The notes under the pieces: generated by a model
Database searches by the model: none
Told to the model about the DNA's origin: nothing
Seen by the model: only the letters and a program-made list of their open reading frames with translations
Shown here: in pieces, positions 1 through 9,245 of the stretch
Layout: each line of letters begins with the position of its first letter
Position numbering within the stretch: the stretch's first letter is position 1
NCBI GenBank assembly: GCA_026003175.1
Contig: BPGT01000002.1
Span: 248,001 to 312,000, forward strand
Origin: Armatimonadota bacterium
GTDB taxonomy: Bacteria > Armatimonadota > HRBIN16
Length of the DNA: 64,000 nucleotides
Direction: 5' to 3'
Position numbers and translations under genes: made by a program

Positions 1-2
1 GC

Positions 3-500
3 ATCTCACCCGCTTCGTTGGGTGCGTTGGTAGCCGGAGTGGCGAAGTTCATCTCGTGCACCCCACTGGGCATTGTGGAACTGCTGGACCGCTACCAGAT
101 TCCCATTGAAGGGCAACGCGCGGTGGTGGTGGGGCGCAGCATCATTCTGGGCAAACCGCTGGCTCTGCTGCTTCTACAGCGTAACGCCACCGTCACCGTG
201 TGCCACACCCGCACGCGCGATCTGCCCTCGGTCACCCGCGAGGCGGACATTCTGGTTGCCGCGTGTGGCAGGGCGGAGTTGATCACCGGAGATATGATAC
301 GCCCGGGTGCAGTGGTGGTAGACGCAGGTTACAATCGCGTGGAGGGGCGCAGTGGCGACGTGGGCGATGTGCACTTCGAATCGGCATCACAGGTCGCCTC
401 ATACATTACGCCGGTGCCGGGCGGGGTGGGTCCCATGACCATCGCAATGCTGCTTTCCAACACGGTACGCGCGGCGGAGATGAGGTTGAAGATGCAGTGA
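3..500 (+). CDS. folD: FolD bifunctional protein, C-terminal part (truncated by window edge)
   Basis: Methylenetetrahydrofolate dehydrogenase/cyclohydrolase, which interconverts one-carbon tetrahydrofolate derivatives in the cytoplasm. The frame is open to the left edge, so the N-terminal catalytic part is missing. Visible family signatures are the NADP-binding GRSIILGKP segment (usually GRSxxVGKP), the CHTRT strand-turn, and the hallmark [10 protein letters not shown] near the C-terminus. The ispA GTG start overlaps its stop codon, so the two are probably co-translated. Identification is secure; only the length is incomplete. Confidence 0.95.
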   Translation: MSPASLGALVAGVAKFISCTPLGIVELLDRYQIPIEGQRAVVVGRSIILGKPLALLLLQRNATVTVCHTRTRDLPSVTREADILVAACGRAELITGDMIRPGAVVVDAGYNRVEGRSGDVGDVHFESASQVASYITPVPGGVGPMTIAMLLSNTVRAAEMRLKMQ

Positions 501-1399
501 AAGCTTCGGTGTCATTCGATCTGAATCAGTACCTGTGCGAGCGCGTTCGCTTAATAGATGATGCGCTGGATCGCTATCTGCCAGGCGAAGACGTCCGTCC
601 CCAAAACCTGCACCGTGCGATGCGCTACAGCACCCTGTCGGGCGGGAAGCGGTTGCGTCCGGTACTGGTGATTGCCGGCGCGGAAGCGGTCGGCGGCGAA
701 GCGCAGATAGTGATGCCGACAGCTTGTGCGATAGAGCTGATTCACACCTTCTCTCTCATCCACGACGACCTGCCTGCCATTGACAACGACACCTTGCGGC
801 GAGGGCGACCCACCTGCCATGTACAGTTCGGTGAGGCGACAGCCATACTGGCTGGAGATGCCCTCTTCGCCAGCGCGTTCGAGCTGATAGCGCGCAATGC
901 GCAGATCGTCCCCGCCGAGCGCGTGGTACAGGTGATGGCTCTGGTAGCGGAGGCGTCCGGCACGCATGGTATGGTAGGGGGGCAGATGGTGGACATCGAA
1001 TCGGAAGGCAGAGTAGTGGACGCCGATACGGTGGAATACATCCATCGCCATAAGACCGCCGCGCTCATCCGCGCTGCAGTGGTGTCCGGGGCGATTCTGG
1101 CAGGGGCAGAAAAGTGGCAGGTAGACGCTTTAAGCCGGTATGGTGATCTGGTAGGGCTTGCGTTCCAGATTGCTGATGACCTGTTGAACGTGACCGGCGA
1201 CCCGCGCAAAACAGGCAAAGCGGTGGGCACAGACGTTGCACGAGGCAAAGCCACTTACCCTGCTCTGTTTGGTATGGAAGCCTCACGCCGGCGAGCGCAC
1301 CAGATGGTGCAGGAGGCGGTCGAAATGCTACGCCCCTTTGGCAAGAGCGCAGAACCATTGCGGGCTATCGCCTATCTCATGGTGGAACGGGAGGGATAA
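497..1399 (+). CDS. ispA: Polyprenyl (farnesyl/geranylgeranyl) diphosphate synthase
   Basis: Class-I trans-prenyltransferase of 300 residues that condenses isopentenyl diphosphate with allylic diphosphates. The GTG start overlaps the folD stop (GTGA); the frame stays open further upstream but there runs inside folD. Motifs include GGKRLRP, the first aspartate-rich motif DDLPAID near residue 90 (the DDxxxxD form usual in bacterial FPP synthases), GGQMVDI, HKTAALI, and FQIADDLLN near residue 226. The second motif ends in Asn rather than Asp, a change I believe occurs in other members, so activity is still likely. Product chain length cannot be read from sequence alone. Confidence 0.9.
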   Translation: MKASVSFDLNQYLCERVRLIDDALDRYLPGEDVRPQNLHRAMRYSTLSGGKRLRPVLVIAGAEAVGGEAQIVMPTACAIELIHTFSLIHDDLPAIDNDTLRRGRPTCHVQFGEATAILAGDALFASAFELIARNAQIVPAERVVQVMALVAEASGTHGMVGGQMVDIESEGRVVDADTVEYIHRHKTAALIRAAVVSGAILAGAEKWQVDALSRYGDLVGLAFQIADDLLNVTGDPRKTGKAVGTDVARGKATYPALFGMEASRRRAHQMVQEAVEMLRPFGKSAEPLRAIAYLMVEREG

Positions 1400-1405
1400 C
1401 AGAAA

Positions 1406-2050
1406 GTGCCAAAGCCGGTAGGCACGCTAATTGTGATTACGGGAAGCATGTTCGCGGGCAAATCGGAGGAGCTGATACGCCAGGTGCGTCGTGCCCTGTA
1501 CGCCCGCAAGAAAGTGCAGGTGTTCAAATCCGCTCTGGACAACCGGTGGGACAGCGCAGCTATCGCCACGCATAACGGCGTGCGTTTCGAGGCTGTACCC
1601 GTCTCCTCCAGCGCGGAACTAGAACGCCTGGTGGAACCCGATACCGAAGTGATTGCTATCGAGGAGATACAGTTTTTTGACGAGGGCGTTGTAAACCTGT
1701 GCAACCGCTGGGCGAACGAGGGCAGGACAGTGATTGTGGCAGGACTGGACCAGGACTTTCGTGGTCAGCCTTTCGGTTTCATGCCCATCCTGCTCGCTCT
1801 GGCAGATGAGGTGATTAAACTGCGGGCGATTTGCGCACGGTGCGGGCAGCTGGCGAGCAAAACACAGCGATTGGTGGATGGGCGCCCCGCCTCATGGGAT
1901 GAACCCACCATCCTGATTGGTGCTGCAGAGAAGTACGAGGCTCGCTGCCGCCGCTGTCATAAGGTGCTGAATGCTCCCCGCAACGGACATCGCCGGTCCA
2001 GGCGCACTGCTCAAACGCAGACGGTGGAGCAGCAGGAGAGGTTGTTTTGA
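1406..2050 (+). CDS. tdk: Thymidine kinase
   Basis: Type II thymidine kinase, phosphorylating thymidine to dTMP with ATP (pyrimidine salvage). The P-loop GSMFAGKS lies near residues 12-19. The usual DEAQFF motif appears as EEIQFF, and two Cys pairs, CARC near 142 and CRRC near 180, form the structural zinc site. The 214-residue length is normal, with a basic C-terminal tail. The GTG start lies 6 bases after the ispA stop. It heads a tightly packed run with a nucleotidyltransferase, a small protein and a translin-family gene. Confidence 0.93.
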   Translation: MPKPVGTLIVITGSMFAGKSEELIRQVRRALYARKKVQVFKSALDNRWDSAAIATHNGVRFEAVPVSSSAELERLVEPDTEVIAIEEIQFFDEGVVNLCNRWANEGRTVIVAGLDQDFRGQPFGFMPILLALADEVIKLRAICARCGQLASKTQRLVDGRPASWDEPTILIGAAEKYEARCRRCHKVLNAPRNGHRRSRRTAQTQTVEQQERLF

Positions 2051-2070
2051 ACTATTCAAGGAGAACAGAC

Positions 2071-2338
2071 ATGGTTAGTGATATGGAGCGTGAAGCCATT
2101 ATTCGATGTGCCCGTAAGTTCGGGGCTTCTCGCGTATACCTCTTTGGTTCCTGTGCCCAACGGGAATACGGATACCGCGATATTGACATCGCTGTCGAGG
2201 GTATCCCCCACGTTGTTTTTCAAGTTTTACGCTGAGGTGATGCGCCAGGTAAACCTGCCGGTGGATGTGATAGACCTTTCGGAACCGACCCCTCTGGCAC
2301 AAGTGGTCAAGGAGAGAGGCGTTGTTATCTATGAATGA
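2071..2338 (+). pseudogene. MNT-family nucleotidyltransferase, interrupted by a +1 frameshift
   Basis: Small minimal nucleotidyltransferase domain. The first frame reads VYLFGSCAQREYGYRDIDIA, the GS-x10-DxD active-site signature, then hits a stop at 2233-2235. The rest of the fold (FKFYAEVMRQV, LPVDVIDLSEP, ERGVVIYE) continues in the +1 frame to 2338. Removing one C from the C5 run at 2205-2209 restores a continuous protein of about 88 residues. The ATG at 2071 has AAGGAG seven bases upstream, so I prefer it to 2047. Sequence error, true mutation or slippage cannot be separated here. Such domains act as antitoxins (MntA) or generic nucleotidyltransferases. Confidence 0.75.
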
Positions 2339-2519
2339 ACTATTAGAAGAGCTGCGAATAGAGACGCAAATGGTCTCCGATACCCTCGCTGGATTGGGAG
2401 AAGTATTGAGCGAAGGGAATCTGTCCGCATGGGAAGAGCTTCTTCGGAAGGTCTCAACATACTTGGGGGTTCCTCACGACGCCATCACCCCCTCCGCAGA
2501 TAAGGAGGCATCGCCTTGA
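2331..2519 (+). CDS. Small helical hypothetical protein (62 aa)
   Basis: Unrecognised 62-residue protein starting MNELLEELRIETQMVSDTL, predicted mostly amphipathic helix with a short polar tail. Its ATG overlaps the end of the restored nucleotidyltransferase frame, and its TGA overlaps the TTG start of the translin gene, so it is translationally embedded in the operon. Its position after an MNT domain is where a HEPN partner is often found. However, it is about half the usual HEPN length and has no Arg-x4-6-His motif, so I do not call it a toxin. Confidence 0.6.
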   Translation: MNELLEELRIETQMVSDTLAGLGEVLSEGNLSAWEELLRKVSTYLGVPHDAITPSADKEASP

Positions 2520-3136
2520 ACCACCAGCTACAATCTTTGTCGGAAGCAATACGCGCGGTGCTGGACATCAAGGACTCGGTACGCGAGGAGGCGTTGCGAC
2601 AGTCGCGCGAACTAATACGCCTTTCCGCCACCACCGTACGCAGCATCCACCGCCACGAGTTTGACAGCGCCCAGCAGGGGCTGCAGGAAGCGGCGCAACG
2701 GGCTGCGGAGCTGAACGCCCTGCGCGAGAAGCATCCTGACATCTACTACGCAGGCTACGTGCAGGACGCCCTAAAGGAATATGCCGAAGCCTGCCTGCTC
2801 TATACACTGGTGCAGGGGCAGAATTTACCCTCGTTCAGCGACTTGCATTTGGAAGTACCTGCCTACCTGAATGCTCTGTGCGAAGCCGCCAGCGAGTGCA
2901 GGAGACATATCCTGGACCTTCTGCGCCACGGAGACACCCTGCAGGCAGAGAAACTGCTGGCGGACATGGACGACATCTACTATATGCTGGTTACCTTCGA
3001 CTATCCTGATGCGATTACGGGCGGATTGCGTCGCAGTGTAGACGCCCTGCGCGCCGTGCTGGAGCGTACGCGCGGAGATGTGACCATCACGGCGATACAG
3101 AGGGAGCTGGAGGAGGCGTTAAGACATAACTCATAA
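2516..3136 (+). CDS. Translin family protein
   Basis: All-helical single-strand nucleic-acid-binding protein of the translin/TRAX superfamily (206 aa). Diagnostic segments are YAGYVQDALKEYAEA (residues 78-92) and GLRRSVDALRAVLERTRGD (170-188), matching archaeal translins. In TRAX four acidic residues coordinate catalytic metal. By eye, E88 and E91 of the KEYAEA motif plus E123 and E127 of CEAASEC occupy equivalent places, so ribonuclease activity is possible. The TTG start is supported by AAGGAGG eight bases upstream. It overlaps the convergent aminotransferase gene by six bases. Confidence 0.85.
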   Translation: MNHQLQSLSEAIRAVLDIKDSVREEALRQSRELIRLSATTVRSIHRHEFDSAQQGLQEAAQRAAELNALREKHPDIYYAGYVQDALKEYAEACLLYTLVQGQNLPSFSDLHLEVPAYLNALCEAASECRRHILDLLRHGDTLQAEKLLADMDDIYYMLVTFDYPDAITGGLRRSVDALRAVLERTRGDVTITAIQRELEEALRHNS

Positions 3137-4387
3137 CAGCCCTAGAGATCTCAGCCCCTTCACCGACTCTGCTACCGATTCGGCGAACATCGATACGGCA
3201 GTGTCTATCTGCTCCTTCGAGACGATGAGCGGCGGTTCAAAACGAATCACGCGCGGATTGTTCAGTGTATACGCCGCAATCACCCCGCGACGGGTCATAC
3301 CGCCAATCACCAGCTTCGCTACATCCTCAATGGCGAACTCCACGCCCACCATCAGCCCTTTGCCACGCACCTGAGTGACCACATCAGGATATTGCTGTTG
3401 CACCGCGCTCAGCCCTGTGATGAGCTGCTCGCCACGCTCCGCCGCACGAGCGGGCAGATTCTCCTCCTGCAAAACCTGTAGCGTCGCGATGCCTGCTGCA
3501 CACGCCAGCGGGTTGCCGCCGAAGGTGCTAGTGTGTATTAAGGGGTTATCACCGAACGCCTTCTCCCAGATTTCGGGCGTGGACGAGAACGCCCCCGAAG
3601 GCACTACCCCACCGCCCAGCGCTTTCGCCAGCGTGATGATGTCAGGCTGTACGCCCCAATGTTCTACCGCGAACATCTTGCCCGTGCGTCCCAAACCCGT
3701 CTGCACCTCGTCGATAATCAACAGCGCATTGCGTTCGGTACACAGTTCGCGCAGCTTAGGCAGATAATCGTCGCCAGGCAAAAAAATGCCTCCTTCTCCT
3801 TGAATGGGTTCCAGAATGATGCCTGCAGTATCCTCGTCCATCTCGCGTGCCGCCGCATCCACGTCGCCGAAGGGCACGTGCACGAAGCCGGGCACCAGTG
3901 GGTAGAACGGCTGGCGGTACTGCTCGCGCCCCGTTGCGCTCAGCGACCCCATGCTCTTGCCATGATAGCCGCCGACGGTGGCAATGAATTTGTGCTTGCC
4001 AGTGAACTTGCGGGCGATTTTGAGCGCACCCTCCACCGCCTCCGTGCCGCTGTTACATAAGAAGCTGTACTGCAGGTTGCCAGGCAGCACCTTTGCCAGT
4101 ACCTCGCAGAAATCCGCCACCAGCGCGCTGAAGAACACCTTACTGGAAAGAGGCATCCGGTCTAACTGTATCTTGACCGCCTCTACCACCTTCGGATGGC
4201 GATGCCCCAGCGCGAATGTGCCGTACCCTCCCAGAAAGTCCAGATAGGCGCACCCTTGATGGTCGTAGACAAACATCCCCTCCGCGCGCATCTCCACGCC
4301 GAAGTCGGCAAACTTCATCAGCTGCGCCAGCCCTGGGTTCACGTACTGCAGATACTTCTCGTAGGTCTGTTCCAGAATGTCGCTCAT
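3131..4387 (-). CDS. Class III aminotransferase (putrescine/ornithine type)
   Basis: PLP-dependent fold-type I aminotransferase, 418 residues. It shows the substrate/PLP segments [12 protein letters not shown] (112-123) and GGYHGKS, the phosphate-side [14 protein letters not shown] (223-236) and the Schiff-base lysine K255 in TLAKALGGG. The sequence pattern resembles putrescine or acetylornithine aminotransferases; the exact amino donor cannot be fixed. The ATG has AGGAGG six bases upstream. It lies 10 bases beyond the phosphatase gene on the same strand, so co-transcription is likely. Confidence 0.85.
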   Translation of the reverse strand: MSDILEQTYEKYLQYVNPGLAQLMKFADFGVEMRAEGMFVYDHQGCAYLDFLGGYGTFALGHRHPKVVEAVKIQLDRMPLSSKVFFSALVADFCEVLAKVLPGNLQYSFLCNSGTEAVEGALKIARKFTGKHKFIATVGGYHGKSMGSLSATGREQYRQPFYPLVPGFVHVPFGDVDAAAREMDEDTAGIILEPIQGEGGIFLPGDDYLPKLRELCTERNALLIIDEVQTGLGRTGKMFAVEHWGVQPDIITLAKALGGGVVPSGAFSSTPEIWEKAFGDNPLIHTSTFGGNPLACAAGIATLQVLQEENLPARAAERGEQLITGLSAVQQQYPDVVTQVRGKGLMVGVEFAIEDVAKLVIGGMTRRGVIAAYTLNNPRVIRFEPPLIVSKEQIDTAVSMFAESVAESVKGLRSLGLL

Positions 4388-4397
4388 ACATAGCCTC

Positions 4398-5936
4398 CTA
4401 ATAGACCGACTCGTCCACGATGCGCCGTCCGTCGTAGGCTGGGCGGATACGCTTGTGCTTCAAGATGTATTCTGACACGATGTCCAGCCTTTTCCTGCCC
4501 GTGTCCTCGTAGGCGATACCCATCGGCTGCAGGTAGCGCTGGGCAAAGTAGCTGTTGGTGGACACCAGGTACTGCCTGTCATCCTGTATGGGTTGACCAT
4601 TGACGGTCACTTCTACCAGCTCTCCGCGCTGGTAGCGGTAGCGGATGCCAGATACAGCCGGCCGGGTTCGTCGTAGTAGTTCACGTAGCTGCGTGCCTGA
4701 CGCGCGGAACTTGACCATCGTGTTGCCGAATGGCAGCGCTTTGGCAAGGTCGTAGCGGGTAATTGGTCCGCGCAGGATAGGTGCACGGACGCCTCCCATG
4801 TTTTCCAAATCGGCTTCCGTGCCCAGCATCTCGCGCACAGCATCTGCCACCAGATTATACTCCGCATCGTCGTCGCCGCGATGGGTGAAGTCGTCCTCCG
4901 CCTCTCCAATGACAACGCCGTAGTATGTTTTCATCGGCTTCCAGTAGCGGTCGACGACCGCTTTTACCGCCGGATCATCGGGAATATCCGATGCGACGAG
5001 AATCAAATCGCCGCGATAGCTCATGAACGTCCACTTGCCCGTGTTGGGGTCACGGCGCAGAATAATTTCCAACCTGCCCAGTTCCCCACCCCACTGGAAA
5101 GCCTGTGCAATGACCGTGCCGTTCTTCTGGAATACGCTGGTGAGCTCTCCTGCAGGCACAAAGTCGGGCTTAGCCAACCTTGTGTGCGAGTGCCCGCCCA
5201 CGATGATATCGATTCCCGGCACTTCCTTTGCCAGCCGCTGGTCTATCTCATAACCCAGGTGAGACAACAGCATCACCACGTCCGCTTGCCTGCGCAACTC
5301 GGGTACGAGGCGGCGAGCGGTATCAATGGCGTCCTGTATCTCTATCCCCTCGCGAGTGGCGGGATAGCCGCGCGCGCTTTCGGTCACCAGCCCGAATACC
5401 GCGATGCGAGCTCCTTCCACCTGCAGTATCTCGTAAGGCTTCAAGAGCGGTTGTTTGGTATTGGCGTCCACCACGTTCGCACACACAACGGGGTACTTTG
5501 CCATCTGAATCAGCTTCTGCCACTGAGCGCGCGTGTTGTTGAACTCATGATTGCCGTGCGTGGCGATAGTGTAGCCCAGCGCGTTCATCGCTGCTACGTC
5601 CGCCTCACCACGAAACTCTACCGAGAAGGCGGTGCCATCGCAAAAATCACCTGCATCCGCCACCCACGTTGTGCCGAAGGCGTTTCGTAGCTGGCGCACC
5701 AGCGTCGCGCGGCGGGCGATGCCTCCGATATTACGACGCAGAGCCAGCTGCGCCTCCTGCGTACGGGGGTCAGGCGGATCGGGGTAATTGAAGGGCAACA
5801 GGTTACCGTGCGTATCGTTGGTGTGCAAGATGGTTAGCTTCCAGTAGCGTGGTGGCGCATCGGAAGCGATAAGGGGTAAAGCACCAAACGCCAGAAACAG
5901 AACAATGACCAGCAATCGTTTTGCAAAATTCATCAT
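4398..5936 (-). CDS. Secreted UshA-type 5'-nucleotidase / metallophosphatase
   Basis: Exported two-domain phosphohydrolase of 512 residues. A signal peptide (MMNFAKRLLVIVLFLAFGA) precedes the calcineurin-like metal-binding motifs ILHTNDTHG, DAGD, GNHEF and GGHSHT. The C-terminal 5-nucleotidase domain begins around EYNLVADAVREML and includes LPFGNTMVKF. Family members release phosphate from nucleotides or UDP-sugars in the periplasm. A GAGGAG ribosome site precedes the ATG. It lies in a minus-strand run after the peptidase gene; a second, signal-less member of the superfamily lies at 34150. Confidence 0.88.
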   Translation of the reverse strand: MMNFAKRLLVIVLFLAFGALPLIASDAPPRYWKLTILHTNDTHGNLLPFNYPDPPDPRTQEAQLALRRNIGGIARRATLVRQLRNAFGTTWVADAGDFCDGTAFSVEFRGEADVAAMNALGYTIATHGNHEFNNTRAQWQKLIQMAKYPVVCANVVDANTKQPLLKPYEILQVEGARIAVFGLVTESARGYPATREGIEIQDAIDTARRLVPELRRQADVVMLLSHLGYEIDQRLAKEVPGIDIIVGGHSHTRLAKPDFVPAGELTSVFQKNGTVIAQAFQWGGELGRLEIILRRDPNTGKWTFMSYRGDLILVASDIPDDPAVKAVVDRYWKPMKTYYGVVIGEAEDDFTHRGDDDAEYNLVADAVREMLGTEADLENMGGVRAPILRGPITRYDLAKALPFGNTMVKFRASGTQLRELLRRTRPAVSGIRYRYQRGELVEVTVNGQPIQDDRQYLVSTNSYFAQRYLQPMGIAYEDTGRKRLDIVSEYILKHKRIRPAYDGRRIVDESVY

Positions 5937-5945
5937 GCTCCTCCT

Positions 5946-7040
5946 CTATCCACCTGGGAACTCCATCAGCTCTTTCGGGGCGTGCGTCAGCACTTCGCAT
6001 CCATCTTCTGTAACCAGCACGTCGTCCTCAATGCGCACACCGCCGAAGCCTTCGATATAGATGCCCGGCTCCACAGTAAACACCATGCCCGGCTCCAGCA
6101 CTATCTCCGACTTCTGCGCGAAGCCCATGCCGTCATGCACGCTCAAGCCGATGCTATGCCCCAGTGAGTGGGTGAAGTAATCTCCGTAGCCTGCATCGGC
6201 GATGACCTGTCGTGCGACTGCATCCACATCACAGCCTTTGACTCCGGGCTTAATGGCTTCGATGGCACGCAGTTGCGCCTCCAGCACCGTCTGGTAGATG
6301 CGCCGTTGCTCCTGCGTTGCCCTGCCGATGACCACGGTGCGGGTGATATCCGAGCAGTAGCCGTTGACCTCCGCGCCGAAATCCAGCGTCACAAAGTCAC
6401 CGGGCTGGAAGCGACGCTCGGAGGTTTCTGCGTGGGGCATGGCGGAGTTCTCTCCCGAGGCAACGATGCTTTCAAACGCGGGGCGACGCGCTCCCTGCCG
6501 GCGCATGTAAAACTCCAGCTCCATCGCCACATCCATCTCCACTGTTTCGGGTTGCATGAAGAGCTGGATATGGTTGAAGGCAGCGTCGGCAATGCCGCAT
6601 GCTTCGCGAATGCAAGCAATCTCCTCGGCGTCTTTCACCAGCCTCAGCTCCTCTACCACATCGCTGGTAGCAATCCATTCTACTCCCAGTTCGCCGTACT
6701 TCTCACGCCAGCCCTCCAGCGTTTTCACGGTGATGTGATTCGCCTCGAAACCCACCTTGTGCAAGCCGCGCGTTTCCATCTGGGTTTTCAGGATATCGTC
6801 ATCGGGGTTGTTGGGCACAATCACTTCGAAACCGGGTGCTTCCTTCTGGGCACGCAAGGTGTATCGCTTATCGGTGAACAACACAGTAAAGTTTCTACCG
6901 ATGAGCAAAGACCCCGCGCTGCCGGTGAAACCGCTCAGGTAACGCACATTCGGACGAGAGGTAATCAAAAAGGCTTCGAGAAAAGGTTCATCCATTCGGT
7001 CACGCAGGCGTTCTACTCGGTGAGCAAATCTCAAGCTCAT
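5946..7040 (-). CDS. Xaa-Pro aminopeptidase/dipeptidase (M24)
   Basis: Cytosolic metallopeptidase cleaving X-Pro bonds, 364 residues. An N-terminal creatinase-like domain (residues 1-130) precedes the pita-bread catalytic domain. All five metal ligands are recognisable: Asp in TLDFGAEVNGY, Asp in CSDITRT, His in HSLGHSIG, Glu in TVEPGIYI and Glu in VRIEDDV. The ATG overlaps the upstream aroQ stop by ATGA, as in many genomes where an M24 peptidase follows aroQ. Whether it is aminopeptidase P or prolidase cannot be settled by sequence. Confidence 0.92.
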   Translation of the reverse strand: MSLRFAHRVERLRDRMDEPFLEAFLITSRPNVRYLSGFTGSAGSLLIGRNFTVLFTDKRYTLRAQKEAPGFEVIVPNNPDDDILKTQMETRGLHKVGFEANHITVKTLEGWREKYGELGVEWIATSDVVEELRLVKDAEEIACIREACGIADAAFNHIQLFMQPETVEMDVAMELEFYMRRQGARRPAFESIVASGENSAMPHAETSERRFQPGDFVTLDFGAEVNGYCSDITRTVVIGRATQEQRRIYQTVLEAQLRAIEAIKPGVKGCDVDAVARQVIADAGYGDYFTHSLGHSIGLSVHDGMGFAQKSEIVLEPGMVFTVEPGIYIEGFGGVRIEDDVLVTEDGCEVLTHAPKELMEFPGG

Positions 7041-7483
7041 CGGCGGCTCTCCTCCAGGATAAACTTCACTGCGTCCAATGCCAGAAGATAACTCATCACG
7101 CCGAAGCCGGCGATGACGCCGTGTGCTACCGGTGCAGTCACTGAGTGCCGCCGGAACTCTTCACGTCCATAGATGTTAGAAAGGTGCACCTCCACCGTCG
7201 GCAGACGTACCGCGGTAATCGCGTCCCGAATGGCGATACTATAATGGGTGTAGGCACCGGGGTTAATAACCAGCGCGTCCGCCCACTGCAATGCCTCATG
7301 AATGGCTTCGATGATTTCCCCTTCATAATTGGACTGGGTAATGCGCACCTCCAGGCCCAGCGACTTCGCCCGCTCCAGAATACGCTGGTTAATCTGCTCC
7401 AGGTTGAGGTGACCGTACACCTCTGTCTCCCGTATTCCCAGCATGTTCAGGTTGGGACCGTGAATGACCGCAACTCGTGGCAT
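7037..7483 (-). CDS. aroQ: Type II 3-dehydroquinate dehydratase
   Basis: Shikimate-pathway enzyme converting 3-dehydroquinate to 3-dehydroshikimate, dodecameric in the cytoplasm. The 148-residue length is typical. Signatures include the N-terminal VIHGPNLNMLG, the catalytic Tyr loop VYGHLNL, NPGAYTHYSIAIRDA, and EVHLSNIYGREEFRRHS with the catalytic His. AAGGAGGG lies just before the ATG. It sits between a Trm112-like gene and an M24 peptidase, all on the minus strand with tiny or overlapping gaps. Confidence 0.97.
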   Translation of the reverse strand: MPRVAVIHGPNLNMLGIRETEVYGHLNLEQINQRILERAKSLGLEVRITQSNYEGEIIEAIHEALQWADALVINPGAYTHYSIAIRDAITAVRLPTVEVHLSNIYGREEFRRHSVTAPVAHGVIAGFGVMSYLLALDAVKFILEESRR

Positions 7484-7493
7484 TTTGCCCTCC

Positions 7494-7676
7494 TTACGCT
7501 TGTGCTTGCTGGTCGGTTTCTTCCTCTACCAGCAGCTCGATGATGCCATCGCGGATGGGATAGTGGCGATGGCATTTGTCACAAACCAGGCTCTCCTCGC
7601 TCTCTTGACGCAACGGGGGACGGTCATCGCACGCCGGGCACGCCAGAATACGCAACAGTTCCTCGCTCAAGGGCAT
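7494..7676 (-). CDS. Trm112-like zinc-ribbon protein
   Basis: Sixty-residue zinc ribbon of the Trm112/UPF0434 family, with Cys pairs CPAC and CDKC followed by the family-typical HYPIRDGIIELL. Eukaryotic and archaeal members activate methyltransferases; the bacterial role is less clear. A GAGGAG site precedes the ATG, and the gene ends 10 bases before aroQ begins, so it is probably first in that operon. Confidence 0.85.
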   Translation of the reverse strand: MPLSEELLRILACPACDDRPPLRQESEESLVCDKCHRHYPIRDGIIELLVEEETDQQAQA

Positions 7677-7930
7677 TGTTTCTCTCCTCCTGCCTCAAGG
7701 TCATCTGAGGTATTTTAGCACATTTAGGAGGGGAATCCAAAGTCAAAAAAGCTCCGTTGCAAGCATAGCGGAAGCCGTCCAGATGAAAAGCGAGAAGGTA
7801 TGTGTCCATCGTTGGATCTCTGCACAGAGCGACGGAACGGAATTCTTCAGAGTGACACGTCGCCTTCGAAGTAACAGCGAGGTGAGACCGTCTCAGCATC
7901 GCCCCGAAATCACAACTTAACAGAGCGGTG
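7677..7930. repeat. Intergenic stretch with degenerate SEE/RDP-type palindromic repeat
   Basis: No credible gene was found between the Trm112-like and pectate-lyase-like genes. The part at about 7801-7860 reads on the minus strand as a version of the widespread dispersed repeat beginning GTCACTCTGAAGAATTC and ending GCAGAGATCC. Its spurious translation (CHSEEF...CRDP) is the familiar artefact of that repeat class. The assignment rests on recognition by eye and is approximate at the edges. Confidence 0.45.
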
Positions 7931-9208
7931 CTACGGTGCGGCGCCCACGTTGCCGCTTATCCGCACCGCACCGGAAGAGCGATTGGTGATGCGCACCTCG
8001 CCGGTCATCACGTTATCCGTCACGATCGCGCGACGCACCCCTTCACCGATTTCCACCTGCGGGCGGTCATCGCGAAACTCACAACCGCGCACCAGAACAG
8101 TGCCGCCCCGTGCCTGTATCGCCGAACGCCCTTCCTTGTCCTTATCCCACTGCATGAAGGTACAATCCGAGAAGCCCACCGTTCCACTGCCCTCGATAAT
8201 CGCAATCTGCTTGTTCGGTCCCCAGTAGGCACAGTTGACAAAGCGTACCGTGCCTGAATGGGTAGGTGCGACTCGCACCATCGTGGGGTTGTTGCCCCGA
8301 AAGGAAACGAACTCGCCATTGGTGATGAGGATGCCCATCGGAGCGGTCTGCTCTACCAGCACCGCCACCAGACAGTCGTCCGCGCCGATACCCAGAAAGT
8401 TGCCGTTACACACGCCTGCTTTCGTCTGCGTGAAAAGGTAGCCCACCTTGTAGCCGTAGCAGAAGGTGTTCAGCACATATTGCCAGTCGCTGCGCCCGAA
8501 GATGAACGCCTCGCCGTTTTGCATCTGCCACTCGAAAAGTTTGGGCTTCATGCTGAACCACGGGTTGAAGTGCACGTTCTCGATGCGCCCGATGTCGTAT
8601 ATCTGGTCTACCAGCACACCGCGCCGCAAAGGCTGTCCGTGTACGTTGCGTATCAGGTGGCGTTCGTTTTGCGTGGCGTCGATGCCGTTGTAGGGGTTCA
8701 ACATCTCCACGTCCAGCACGGCAGGGTTCTTGCCACGCATGGCAATCGCCCAGGGATAAGGGACGGGCACATCGTCGGTCTTCTGGTCGGGGTAGTAGAG
8801 CACCACACCCTTGAGCGTACTGTTGGTGTTCAGAGTGATAAACGGTGCTCCGTCTTCACTGCCGGCTCCTTCGGTGATGAGAAAGGTTGTGCCGTCATCG
8901 GTGGGTTTAGGCAAGCCTGCATCACGAATACCGTTATGCGCCGGAACCGATTCCCACACGCCCTTCAGGGTAACGCCGTTCGGCACCACCAGATGACCTT
9001 TGAACAGATAGTTTCCGCGTGGGGCAAACACCACTCCTCCGCCTGCCTTGCCTGCTTCGTCCAGTGCGCGTTGAAAGGCGGCGGTATCGTCGGTCTTGCC
9101 ATCGCCCTTCGCGCCGAAATCGCGCACATTCCATAAGTTGCCTTGTGCCATCACCGATATTCCTCCCAGCAGGATCATGAAGCTGCACAACACGCAAAGC
9201 CTCCACAT
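7931..9208 (-). CDS. Secreted pectate-lyase-like right-handed beta-helix protein
   Basis: Probably exported polysaccharide-acting protein of 425 residues. A short signal peptide (start MWRLCVLCSFMILLGG) is followed by NVRDFGAKGDGKTDDTAAFQ, the hallmark N-terminus of the pectate-lyase-3 superfamily. Short repeating beta-helix turns (GTVLVRGCEF, GTVGFSDCTF, GEVRITN) continue to the C-terminus. The ATG at 9208 has GGAGG six bases before it. A longer open frame reaches 9391, but its extra residues come from the repeat cluster upstream and are rejected. Substrate unknown; no catalytic residues can be assigned. Confidence 0.8.
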   Translation of the reverse strand: MWRLCVLCSFMILLGGISVMAQGNLWNVRDFGAKGDGKTDDTAAFQRALDEAGKAGGGVVFAPRGNYLFKGHLVVPNGVTLKGVWESVPAHNGIRDAGLPKPTDDGTTFLITEGAGSEDGAPFITLNTNSTLKGVVLYYPDQKTDDVPVPYPWAIAMRGKNPAVLDVEMLNPYNGIDATQNERHLIRNVHGQPLRRGVLVDQIYDIGRIENVHFNPWFSMKPKLFEWQMQNGEAFIFGRSDWQYVLNTFCYGYKVGYLFTQTKAGVCNGNFLGIGADDCLVAVLVEQTAPMGILITNGEFVSFRGNNPTMVRVAPTHSGTVRFVNCAYWGPNKQIAIIEGSGTVGFSDCTFMQWDKDKEGRSAIQARGGTVLVRGCEFRDDRPQVEIGEGVRRAIVTDNVMTGEVRITNRSSGAVRISGNVGAAP

Positions 9209-9245
9209 CTTCGTCCTCCATCCACAGTTCTGGGATGGAAGTTCT

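Noticed and set aside
2331-2519. HEPN toxin partner of the broken nucleotidyltransferase
   Set aside because: Only 62 residues and no Arg-x4-6-His motif.
7624-7899. Minus-strand 91-residue protein
   Set aside because: Its CHSEEF...CRDP peptide is the usual mistranslation of a dispersed repeat, and it overlaps the real Trm112-like gene.
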